Of a stretch of DNA of 64,000 nt, positions 51,756 to 59,986 are shown one piece after another. A program made the position numbers and the translations under genes. Below the pieces are notes generated by a model. The model was given only the letters and a program-made list of their open reading frames with translations, ran no database searches and was not told the DNA's origin. Source of the DNA: JBCBKU01 sp965267475. GTDB lineage: Bacteria; Pseudomonadota; Alphaproteobacteria; Rhodobacterales; Rhodobacteraceae. Location of the stretch: contig OZ254079.1 in NCBI GenBank assembly GCA_965267475.1, forward strand, positions 1,736,001 through 1,800,000. Reading direction: 5' to 3'. Within the stretch, counting starts at the first letter, position 1. Every line of letters begins with the position of its first letter.

Positions 51756-54700
51756 TCAGCCCCTGTTCGGTCCGGTTTTACTTTGCTTTGCGGACGCAAC
51801 AATCCGCGTCGAGATGGCAAGCGCGCCTTCGGGCGACGAGATCAGATCAGCGTGATCCATATCGAGATGGGTCACCGTCTTGTTCGTCAGGTGGGTGTCC
51901 ATGGTCAACCCGGGCGCCAGCGTCGGATTGCCACGCGTCAGGATCACTTGAACCGGCGCGTCGTATCGGGGCAGCCGGTACCGCGCCATCGAAAAGACGA
52001 CCGAGGTTTTGACAAGCTGCAACCGATGCCACTCTGCGCGCCCGAAGACAGGTGCCGTCGCCAGCAAGATGGCGGCCCGGAAAAGGTGGCGGGCCTTGCG
52101 GCGGCGCCAATAGTCCTTGGTCTTGGTCTGATGTTGGCGCCCGGCCTCGGTCTGGATCAGGTCAGGTTCCTTGCCCAGGATCTGATAAGGCGGGTCGATC
52201 AAAATCAGGTCCTTGACGTCGTCGCCCAGCCGCGCCGCCATTTCCAAAGCCACAACCGCGCCGGCCGAATACCCGCAAAGGACATAGGGCCCGCTGGACC
52301 GAAGCTCAGAGAGATCGCGTAGGGCCTGTTCCGTCTCATCCTCCACCGACTTTCCCAATGCGGCCTTGGTGCCGTGAAGATAGTTCGAGAAGGAAAGCGC
52401 CACCGGGTGGCGATCCCCAAGACCTCGGGTCACGGTATTAAACAGTGACATCGTCCCGTGCAGCAAAAGGACGGCGTCCTTGTCGCCATCCTTATGTGCA
52501 AAAACCATGTGTTTGGTCTTTGTGTGGTCGACAGGACGACCGGCCTGGGCCAGCACATGAGTTGCCAGACCACGAACCGTCGGGTGTTCAAAAAGGTCGG
52601 TCGGCGCAAATCCGAGCCCGGCTTTCCGCGCCATGCTGTAGACCGCAATCGATTTCAGGCTGTCCCCGCCCAGGTCGAAGAAGTTGCCGTCTCGAGTTAC
52701 GGTTTCCACTTGCAACACGTCGCAGAAAATCTTGGCCAACTGCCGCTCAAGGTCGGTGACCGGCTGCGCGTCCTGGTCGGTGTCCGTGACCTTGGCGCCC
52801 AAAAGATACCGCAACGCCGAAAGGTCGGTCTTTCCGTTGGGCAATCTCGGAAATTTCGGCACTGCTTGGATGGTGCTCGGGATCCAGGCATCCGGAAGGT
52901 GCCCCGCAAGGATGGATTTGACGTCCTTTGGCAGTCTCTCGGTCTCGACGCCGAGCGCGATCCGGTCTTCCAGCATTAAGGCGGCCGCATTCGCAGCATG
53001 GAGCGCGGACCGGGCGACAGCTTCGATCTCACCCAGTTCCACCCGATGGCCACGGATTTTCACCTGCCTGTCCGCGCGGCCGAGCAGGGTGATCACACCT
53101 GCCGCATCGGCGTGACCCAAATCGCCCGTGCGATAGGTGCGTTCCGATGTTCCGGCCCGGTCGGGGAAGCTTGCGCGGGTCTGGTCCGGATCGCTCAAAT
53201 AGCCATCAGCAAGTGTTGGACCGGAAATCACGATCTCGCCCACTGCGCCCGGCGGGACCGACAGACCATCTCGGTCGCAGATATCGGCGCGGGTTCCGGG
53301 AACGGCCGCCCCGATCGGAACCGGACCGGACTTGTGGTCCGTCACGTCGAAGGCGGTGACCCAGACTGTCGCCTCGGTCGGTCCGTATTCGTTAAACAGC
53401 CGCGCGCCTGGCTGGGCGTCACGCACCAGCGCGCAAAGATGCGGGGGCAGCGTTTCGCCCGCAGCAATCACGGTTTTCAGGCTGACAAGATCCTGGGGCG
53501 GCAAAGCCTCGATCAAGGCCTGGGCCAGGCTTGGCAAGCAAAGAAGCGTGGCCACGTTGTGGGTCCTGATCAGAGCTGAAAGGGATGCCGGATCCTGCTC
53601 GGCGCGGTTGGGGGCGATCACTGCCATCCCACCGTGCACGAGCGGCCAGTACAGACCGGGGACCGAGCTGTCGAAGGCCAGCGAGGACAGGATCAGGTAA
53701 GCGCCCGGCGATCCGCCATAGACCAGATCCCGCACGCCGGTCGAATGGGCAAGCGCGCTGTGCGATATGAGGACGCCCTTCGGACGCCCTTGCGAACCCG
53801 AGGTGAAGATCGCATAGGCCGATTGGCCCGCCTTGGAAGAGACTGCGTCGGAGGCTGCCGGACCTATCCCGTCGGTCAGGACGCAGGTCGCGGCTATATC
53901 GCCGAGGGACGACACCGAACGCTGGTCGGTCAGAATTCGAGATGGTGCAACGATATCAAGAATTTGCGCAATCCGGGCCACCGGATAGGTCAGATCGATG
54001 GGCGCATATCCAGCACCGGTCATCCAGACCCCGAGATAGGCGGCAAGGCAGGGTGCGCCACGCCCAAGAGCGACCGGGATCAATTCGTCCTGCTCGACCC
54101 CGGCCGCCCGAAGCGCTGCGGCGATGCCCCGGGCCTTGGCGATCAATTCGGCATAGGTCCAGGTGACATTACCATCGCTGACGGCTGGCGCATTTGGCGT
54201 TTTGGTCGCCTGGGCGAGGATGCGGTCTAGGACGTTCGCCGGATCATGGGCCAGGGCAGGGACGGGGTCGCTCGGGATGGCAGAGCTTATTGCCGATCGG
54301 ATCGTTTGTGTCGGATTGGCGATCATGGCCCGGACAATGGCAAGGTATCGGTCCAGAATGACCCCGGCCATCGGGGTTAGGATGACGGATTGATCGGCGT
54401 ATAACTCGCAAGTCAGGGCCTTGCCCGGCGTCACCAACATGGTGAGCGTATAGTTGCTGGATTGAACGGTCCTTAGATCCGTCAAAGAGATGTCCCCGAT
54501 GGTCTGTTCAGTCTCCGGCACCGCCTCGCTGGCAAAGACCGTATCGAACAGACCGCTTCCGGGCGGCACCTTGGCCAGGACCTGCACCTCTGCCAAAGAC
54601 GCGAATTCATGGGGGCCGCGGTCCCGTTGCAGACGACCGGTGCGGGCGATCAGCTCTGCCACGGTGTCCTCACCTTGGCAGGTAACGCGCAAAGGAAGCG

Positions 54701-55586
54701 TGTTAATGAACGCGCCCGCAGCTTGACCGATTCCTGGGATTTCGGCTGGGCGTCCGGCCGTCGTCTGGCCAAACACCACGTCGTCCCGTCCCATAAGATG
54801 GCGCAATGTCATTGCCCAGGCAGCCGACAACACCGTGTGCGGTGTCACCCGCAATGACGTCGCACAGGCGCGCAGTTCCTCGGTGGCCTCGGCGTCGAGA
54901 TGGCCCTTGTGGTTCACATGCGCCGCAATCGGATGTTTCACCGGCGCGAGATCCAGTCGCGATGGCCCATCGAGACCCGCCAAGTGGTCCGACCAATAGC
55001 CGGGATCCGCGACGGACCGACCTGATGCGCGCATCCAGGCAACGAAATCCCGAAAGCGCGCAGGAGGTTGCGCTTGGCCGGTCCGACCCGCGTAGCGGTC
55101 GAGGACATCGCGGAGCACCACCGATGTGGACCAGCCGTCGCTGATCAGATGATGGATTGTCCAAACCAGGATATGTTCCGTGGCCGAGCGGCGGATCAGA
55201 TGCACCGCCATCAGCGGAGCACGCGTCAGATCGAAGCGCCGGCCGCGTTCCAGTGTGACAAGTTCGTCAAGCGACCTGTCTGCATCGGGCGCATCAAGAT
55301 CGCTCCAATCGAGCAACTCCCACGGCAATGAGATCTCGCTTCGGATCGCCTGCACCGGCTGCTTGACCCCTTCCCAGACAAATGCGGCGCGATAGGCATC
55401 CCGCGCAGTGACCGCACCGACAATTGAACCGCGCAGCTTCTCGACATCCAATGGACCCGAAAGCCGGCATGTCAGAACGGCGACGTACCGGCCCACAGCT
55501 TCGGGGTCTTCCAGGACGTGAAACAGCATTCCGGTCTGGGCCGGGGTTAGCGGCAGGATTTCGTCAACGCCTTCGGGAAGGGCCAC
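51756..55586 (-). CDS. NRPS 2: condensation-adenylation-PCP-thioesterase
   Basis: A 1276-residue terminal module. The C domain (about 10-435) has an intact HHLISDG (145-151). The A domain (about 450-930) has A3 FTSGSQGRPKG (Q in place of the usual T), NEYGPTEA, and A10 RLPNGKTD. PCP: LGGDSL with Ser976. TE: GYSAG with Ser1107 and a candidate His1245. Pocket residues read by eye as D-S-P-C-I-A-E-V-W, which I cannot assign. The start is GTG 55586, one base after the NRPS 1 stop; TTG 55607 is the alternative. It would add the last residue and release the peptide by hydrolysis or cyclisation. Confidence 0.92.
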   Translation of the reverse strand: MALPEGVDEILPLTPAQTGMLFHVLEDPEAVGRYVAVLTCRLSGPLDVEKLRGSIVGAVTARDAYRAAFVWEGVKQPVQAIRSEISLPWELLDWSDLDAPDADRSLDELVTLERGRRFDLTRAPLMAVHLIRRSATEHILVWTIHHLISDGWSTSVVLRDVLDRYAGRTGQAQPPARFRDFVAWMRASGRSVADPGYWSDHLAGLDGPSRLDLAPVKHPIAAHVNHKGHLDAEATEELRACATSLRVTPHTVLSAAWAMTLRHLMGRDDVVFGQTTAGRPAEIPGIGQAAGAFINTLPLRVTCQGEDTVAELIARTGRLQRDRGPHEFASLAEVQVLAKVPPGSGLFDTVFASEAVPETEQTIGDISLTDLRTVQSSNYTLTMLVTPGKALTCELYADQSVILTPMAGVILDRYLAIVRAMIANPTQTIRSAISSAIPSDPVPALAHDPANVLDRILAQATKTPNAPAVSDGNVTWTYAELIAKARGIAAALRAAGVEQDELIPVALGRGAPCLAAYLGVWMTGAGYAPIDLTYPVARIAQILDIVAPSRILTDQRSVSSLGDIAATCVLTDGIGPAASDAVSSKAGQSAYAIFTSGSQGRPKGVLISHSALAHSTGVRDLVYGGSPGAYLILSSLAFDSSVPGLYWPLVHGGMAVIAPNRAEQDPASLSALIRTHNVATLLCLPSLAQALIEALPPQDLVSLKTVIAAGETLPPHLCALVRDAQPGARLFNEYGPTEATVWVTAFDVTDHKSGPVPIGAAVPGTRADICDRDGLSVPPGAVGEIVISGPTLADGYLSDPDQTRASFPDRAGTSERTYRTGDLGHADAAGVITLLGRADRQVKIRGHRVELGEIEAVARSALHAANAAALMLEDRIALGVETERLPKDVKSILAGHLPDAWIPSTIQAVPKFPRLPNGKTDLSALRYLLGAKVTDTDQDAQPVTDLERQLAKIFCDVLQVETVTRDGNFFDLGGDSLKSIAVYSMARKAGLGFAPTDLFEHPTVRGLATHVLAQAGRPVDHTKTKHMVFAHKDGDKDAVLLLHGTMSLFNTVTRGLGDRHPVALSFSNYLHGTKAALGKSVEDETEQALRDLSELRSSGPYVLCGYSAGAVVALEMAARLGDDVKDLILIDPPYQILGKEPDLIQTEAGRQHQTKTKDYWRRRKARHLFRAAILLATAPVFGRAEWHRLQLVKTSVVFSMARYRLPRYDAPVQVILTRGNPTLAPGLTMDTHLTNKTVTHLDMDHADLISSPEGALAISTRIVASAKQSKTGPNRG

Positions 55587-55587
55587 G

Positions 55588-58500
55588 CTAGGACAAGGCC
55601 TCGCCAATCGAGGTCAGGTCGCCCTGATCAAGATCGAGGTCGATTTCCTGATCCGCCTGATCCGACGCAGCCCCAAGGCCTTCGGCGACCGCCGCCAGCG
55701 ATTTGAGCGTCCGGTGCTCGAAAAGAGCGGTGGCGGGCAGCGCGATCCCAGCTTCGTTGGCTCGCATGGCGATCTGGATCGCGGCCAGGGAATCGATCCC
55801 GATGTCGAAGAAATCGGTGACCCGGCCCAAGGTCGCATGCGGGATCACGTCACGGAAAATTGTCGCCAGGCGCAACTCCATCTTCGTTTTCGGCGGCGTG
55901 ATGTCCGAGGCCGAGTTCGGATGGTCGTTGGCGCTGGGCCAGGGCAGGAGCGATGTATCAACCTTGCCGTTCGGGGTCAAAGGAAGGGTCTTCACGATGA
56001 CGATCTGGCTTGGTCGCGCTTCTCGCGGGAGATGTTCGGACAAGGCGTCCGACATGGCCTGCCGCGTCGCTGTCCCGTCGGTGGCGACAAAGGTCGTTGG
56101 GCCAGAGAAATTGGATGGCCGTGGCAAGACCGGTGTCTCATACCCGATCTTGTTCAAAATACCTTCGACCGCGGTTTCGTCGATGTCGTCGTAAAGTTCG
56201 GCCAACGCCTGGTCGCGGGTCTTGTGCCCCATGCGGACGTCCCAGCTGTAGGGCAGGGCATAGTTGTGATACCCCTCGCGGATCTTGTGGACATGGATCC
56301 CGGCATCGTTGATCAGGCAGTTCGTCGAGCGTCCGGTATCGGGTGGTCTTTGCCAGGCACCCGCCGCATCGAGAAACCGGTAGATCTCGGACACAGGCAC
56401 ATCGATATAGCGGTAAATGTCGACGATCTCGACCTCATCGAGGAAAGTCCCATCCGAAAGATCGCCGGTGTCCAGAAGTCGCGCGATCGCATCATCTTCA
56501 CCATGGTACCGGCGCCGCGCCTCGGTCACCATGCCTTCCAGTTCGGCGCAGGTCGGAGCGCCTGTCGTGAACAGTTCGGGGGTCAGCCGCGTTTCAAAGA
56601 ACTGACCGCGCGACAGGCCGGTCACGATGATGGGGGCGCCTTCGATCCGGGCGGTGCGGATCGCGAGCGTATAGATCGCCTTGAAACAGCCCTGACAGAC
56701 ATTGGAATGCCGGTTCAGACTGTCGACGAAAATCGCGTTCATCTTGTCGGTCGTCAGATAGCGGTGATCCCAGCCGAGATCGCGCACGACGCGATTGATA
56801 TTGGCCTTGGCTCCTTCCGCGATAAAGCCGTTGTCCAACGTGACTGCCAGCACGCGCGACGTCATGGCACCTAAGCGATAGGCTGCATAGCTTGAATCCT
56901 TGCCGCCGCTGAGAAGCATCACAGCGTCATATGCGCCCCGAGATTTCGATGCGGCTTCTTGCAGCTTTGCAGCAAGTTCCGGTTCAGGCCGGAAATAGGC
57001 CTGGGCTCGGTCCTTATAGCTTTCGTACTGTTCGCAGATCTGGCACAGCCCGTCCGCAGTGAAGGCCGCGCCGGGGAATGTGTCGGGCAATCCGCAGCGC
57101 GTGCAATGCCGGTTTGGCGCGGTTGAAGCGGGTTTGGGGGGTACCCCGGTATAGACGGCCTTGACCCCGGAAACGCCACGAAGGGCGTGTTCGATTTCCG
57201 CAGGTTCAATCCGAACGCCACCCAGTTTCAACTGATCATCGGCGCGACCGAAATATTCAAACACCCCATCCTTGCGAAGGCGCCCGATGTCGCCACTGCG
57301 GTAGATCCGGGTGCCATCGCCGTCCGTGACAAACTGCTCTTGCGTCAGATCGGGTCGGGCAAGGTACCCTTTGGCCAAGCGGCCGCCAATGCAGATTTCG
57401 CCTTTCACCCCAACGGGCAGCAGACCCAATGCCCGGTCTCGGATGGTGATCTCAACGCCCTCGGCCGGACCCCCGATCGGGACCGACGCTTCGGCATCGG
57501 CGTCGGGATCAAAGGCGTGGACCATGCAGCCCACGACCGCTTCGGTCGGGCCGTATTCGTTGAGGATCCGAAGGTCCGGCGACAGCGTTTCGAGCGCGCG
57601 CCGACAAAGCGCCGTCGACAGGTTTTCGCCGCCCAGAACGAGGGTTCGGATCCGTGACAGGGCGCGCCGATCCTCGCAAACGAGCGACAGATGCGACGGC
57701 GTCAGCTTGACCACATCGACCGCGTCATCGGCGAACACGTCAAGCACGGCGAGGTCTGTCTCGCCCCGTTCGGCGTAGACATGGATCGCGCCGCCCGAGA
57801 TCAATGGTGCAAATATCGACGTGATCGTCAGGTCGAAGGACAGGGACGAGAAGAATGCGTAATCAGCGGGTGCGTTCCCTCCGAAGGTCCGCGCTGCCCA
57901 CTGGATGTACCGGCTCAGCCCGTCCTGAGAGACCTCAACCCCCTTTGGCACGCCTGTCGAACCCGATGTGAACACGACATAGGCCGTGTCCGAGGCGGGC
58001 ACATCCGGGGCGTCCCCTGCGGTCCCGGTGACAGCCAGGCAAAGCGTGCCGCTGTCAGACATAGCGGGGGTCGTTTCTTCGTCACCAAAGGCGGCCACAA
58101 CTTTTGCCGTCTCAAGGATCGCGCTGAGGCGCTTCGGCGGTGTGTTCGCGGCAATCGGGACGAACGGGCGCCCTGCGCGGAGCGTGCCAAGGATTGCCAG
58201 GATGCAATCGACCGAACGCTTCATGTGGATGGCCACGGGACCGTCCGGCATATTGCGTGCCGCAATGTCGGCGGCCACGTCCGCCGAGCGCGCCCAGAGT
58301 TCCCGGTAGGACAGCGTCTCGGCCCCAGACTTAAGGGCCATCGCATCCGGATCTGTCGCCACCCGCGCGCCGATCAGTGCCAGCACGTCCTTCTTCGCGG
58401 CTTCAGGCTTCGCGGGGCCGCGTGAAAGCACTTGGATTTCACGACGCTCTGCCGCGCCGCAGAGCGGTATGGCGCCAATCGGCAATGCCCGGTTCGACAC

Positions 58501-59754
58501 GACTGCGACGATCAGGTTCGCCAGATGGCCAGCAACCGTGTCTGCACCGGTTTCGGCCAGGACATTGGCGCTGACATCCAGTGCGAGATCACAGGTTTCG
58601 CCATCGAATTGCGTGACGTGAAGGCGCAAAGGGTGATGCGGATCATGCGCGCCGCTGTGTAGCCATGAGACCTTGGCATCTTTTCCGGCGAACGGGCCGA
58701 ACCGTGCCATGATGTAATTCAGAACGCAGGCAGGCGCGCCCGTGCCGTGACGGGCAAGCGCGTTTGGCCGTGCTTCGCGCAGGAAGGTGCCAAGCCCGGC
58801 GCGCACTTTGTCAAAAAGCGTCTCGAACGTGTCTTCGTCATTCACATCCAGTTCGAAAGGCAGAACTTCAACGAACAGCCCAATGGTCGACTGGTCAGTT
58901 TCATTCAGCCGGTTGTGGGCTGGAAGACCGACCATGACCGTCTGATCCCCTGACACACGAGACAGGAACGCCGCATAGGCCGTCAGAAGCAGGGCGAACC
59001 GCGTCAAATCCGGCGTAAACATGCGGAACCGGGCCTGATGCCCCAACGCGATCAAGGCATCAATGGCATCACCCGGAACGGGCACGGTGACGCGGGTGGA
59101 CTTGCACATCCGGCTATCAGAGCCACCGTAGAGGATGGACTGCGGTGGCTGCGGCACCTGCGCCGCGGGTACGTCCTGAGCCATTGACCGGTACGCTGTG
59201 TCGATGCGCTCGGCAGCTTCGAAAAAGGACGGCGCAGGGTCTTGCGGCGCGTCGGGGACTTCATAGGCGCGCGAAACGGCGTCGAACAGCAGGGCGCCGG
59301 ACTGGGCATCACAGGCGATATGATGCTGGGCGGAAAGCCAGACCCAGTGGTCCGGCCCCATGCGGACCAGCAAGGCCCGGTAGCAGGGTTTTGCGAAGTC
59401 GAAAGGCGTCGCCACGAAGCTGTCGATCACATCTTGCAAGTCGGCATTCGGGTCGCTTGTGGTCGACAGGTCCAGCGGCTCTGGCAGCGAAAAGGCAAAC
59501 GCGCTTCGATATTGGTAGGGCGCACCTTCGCGCTCACCGAAAGACGCGCTTAGTGCGTCGTGCCGGTCGACGACCATTTCCAGTGCAGCGGCAAAACGAC
59601 CGGGATCGATGGCCTGATACAGGTCGAAGCGCCACACCATGGAATAGCTCGGCACGTCAGGCGCCAATTGGGCCCCGCGCCAGAACCGGGTCTGGCTTTG
59701 GGTCAACGGGTATTTCTGACCCGCGTCAGCCACGGTCCGACCGCGCTTGCACAT
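55588..59754 (-). CDS. NRPS 1: condensation-adenylation(with inserted amidotransferase-like PP-loop domain)-PCP
   Basis: About 1388 residues. C domain at 15-430, with HHIACDA (144-150; the usual final Gly is Ala). A domain: A3 FTSGSTGVPKG (595-605), NEYGPTEA (732-739), RSGD (819-822), A8 GGVRIEPAEIEHAL (845-858). About 330-345 residues then intervene before A9/A10 (PLTPNGKVD, Lys1264). The insert has CTRC (884/887), CQIC (904/907), SGGKDSS (949-955) and CQGC (1020/1023), as in WbpG/PseA N-acetyl-sugar amidotransferases. PCP: GIDSL, Ser1322. Pocket residues by eye D-L-T-K-V-G-E-V-G, asparagine-like. ATG 59754 overlaps the carrier gene by 29 bases; GTG 59733 is possible. Confidence 0.93.
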   Translation of the reverse strand: MCKRGRTVADAGQKYPLTQSQTRFWRGAQLAPDVPSYSMVWRFDLYQAIDPGRFAAALEMVVDRHDALSASFGEREGAPYQYRSAFAFSLPEPLDLSTTSDPNADLQDVIDSFVATPFDFAKPCYRALLVRMGPDHWVWLSAQHHIACDAQSGALLFDAVSRAYEVPDAPQDPAPSFFEAAERIDTAYRSMAQDVPAAQVPQPPQSILYGGSDSRMCKSTRVTVPVPGDAIDALIALGHQARFRMFTPDLTRFALLLTAYAAFLSRVSGDQTVMVGLPAHNRLNETDQSTIGLFVEVLPFELDVNDEDTFETLFDKVRAGLGTFLREARPNALARHGTGAPACVLNYIMARFGPFAGKDAKVSWLHSGAHDPHHPLRLHVTQFDGETCDLALDVSANVLAETGADTVAGHLANLIVAVVSNRALPIGAIPLCGAAERREIQVLSRGPAKPEAAKKDVLALIGARVATDPDAMALKSGAETLSYRELWARSADVAADIAARNMPDGPVAIHMKRSVDCILAILGTLRAGRPFVPIAANTPPKRLSAILETAKVVAAFGDEETTPAMSDSGTLCLAVTGTAGDAPDVPASDTAYVVFTSGSTGVPKGVEVSQDGLSRYIQWAARTFGGNAPADYAFFSSLSFDLTITSIFAPLISGGAIHVYAERGETDLAVLDVFADDAVDVVKLTPSHLSLVCEDRRALSRIRTLVLGGENLSTALCRRALETLSPDLRILNEYGPTEAVVGCMVHAFDPDADAEASVPIGGPAEGVEITIRDRALGLLPVGVKGEICIGGRLAKGYLARPDLTQEQFVTDGDGTRIYRSGDIGRLRKDGVFEYFGRADDQLKLGGVRIEPAEIEHALRGVSGVKAVYTGVPPKPASTAPNRHCTRCGLPDTFPGAAFTADGLCQICEQYESYKDRAQAYFRPEPELAAKLQEAASKSRGAYDAVMLLSGGKDSSYAAYRLGAMTSRVLAVTLDNGFIAEGAKANINRVVRDLGWDHRYLTTDKMNAIFVDSLNRHSNVCQGCFKAIYTLAIRTARIEGAPIIVTGLSRGQFFETRLTPELFTTGAPTCAELEGMVTEARRRYHGEDDAIARLLDTGDLSDGTFLDEVEIVDIYRYIDVPVSEIYRFLDAAGAWQRPPDTGRSTNCLINDAGIHVHKIREGYHNYALPYSWDVRMGHKTRDQALAELYDDIDETAVEGILNKIGYETPVLPRPSNFSGPTTFVATDGTATRQAMSDALSEHLPREARPSQIVIVKTLPLTPNGKVDTSLLPWPSANDHPNSASDITPPKTKMELRLATIFRDVIPHATLGRVTDFFDIGIDSLAAIQIAMRANEAGIALPATALFEHRTLKSLAAVAEGLGAASDQADQEIDLDLDQGDLTSIGEALS

Positions 59755-59986
59755 AGGATTTGATCGCCGTGATCGTTTCAAAATTCTCGATGACGACGTC
59801 TTCGAATGGCACCCGAAATGCATAGGTCTGTTCGACAAAGGCAACGAGCGACATGACGGAAAGTGAATCGAGCAATCCGCTGAGAAGGAGGTTTTCGTCG
59901 TCCGAGATGGTTCGACCGCCCAACAACGTGTCTTGAACGTATCTGCGCACCGGCTCGATATCATATGTCACTGAATCAGTGGTCAT
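59726..59986 (-). CDS. Free-standing peptidyl/acyl carrier protein
   Basis: An 86-residue carrier protein with the phosphopantetheine serine in GLLDSLSVMSLVAFVE (about residues 41-56) and the helical pattern of an ACP/PCP. It lies between the stand-alone adenylation enzyme (11-base overlap) and NRPS 1, the position of PltL/RedO-type carriers that hold proline while it is oxidised. The ATG at 59986 is chosen over a TTG five codons earlier. Needs a phosphopantetheinyl transferase from elsewhere in the genome. Confidence 0.9.
   Translation of the reverse strand: MTTDSVTYDIEPVRRYVQDTLLGGRTISDDENLLLSGLLDSLSVMSLVAFVEQTYAFRVPFEDVVIENFETITAIKSYVQARSDRG

Noticed and set aside
51756..51758. In-frame TGA between NRPS 2 and the glycosyltransferase as a selenocysteine or readthrough codon
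   Set aside because: The genome has SelD/SelU, but no SelB/SECIS evidence is seen. Both sides are complete proteins (TE end, GT start), so an ordinary stop followed by an odd start is simpler.
55588..59754. Two separate genes (NRPS plus sugar amidotransferase) accidentally joined
   Set aside because: The frame is continuous, A8 and A9/A10 of one A domain lie on either side, and the PCP follows normally. The insertion point coincides with that used by known interrupted A domains. An assembly error cannot be fully excluded without reads.
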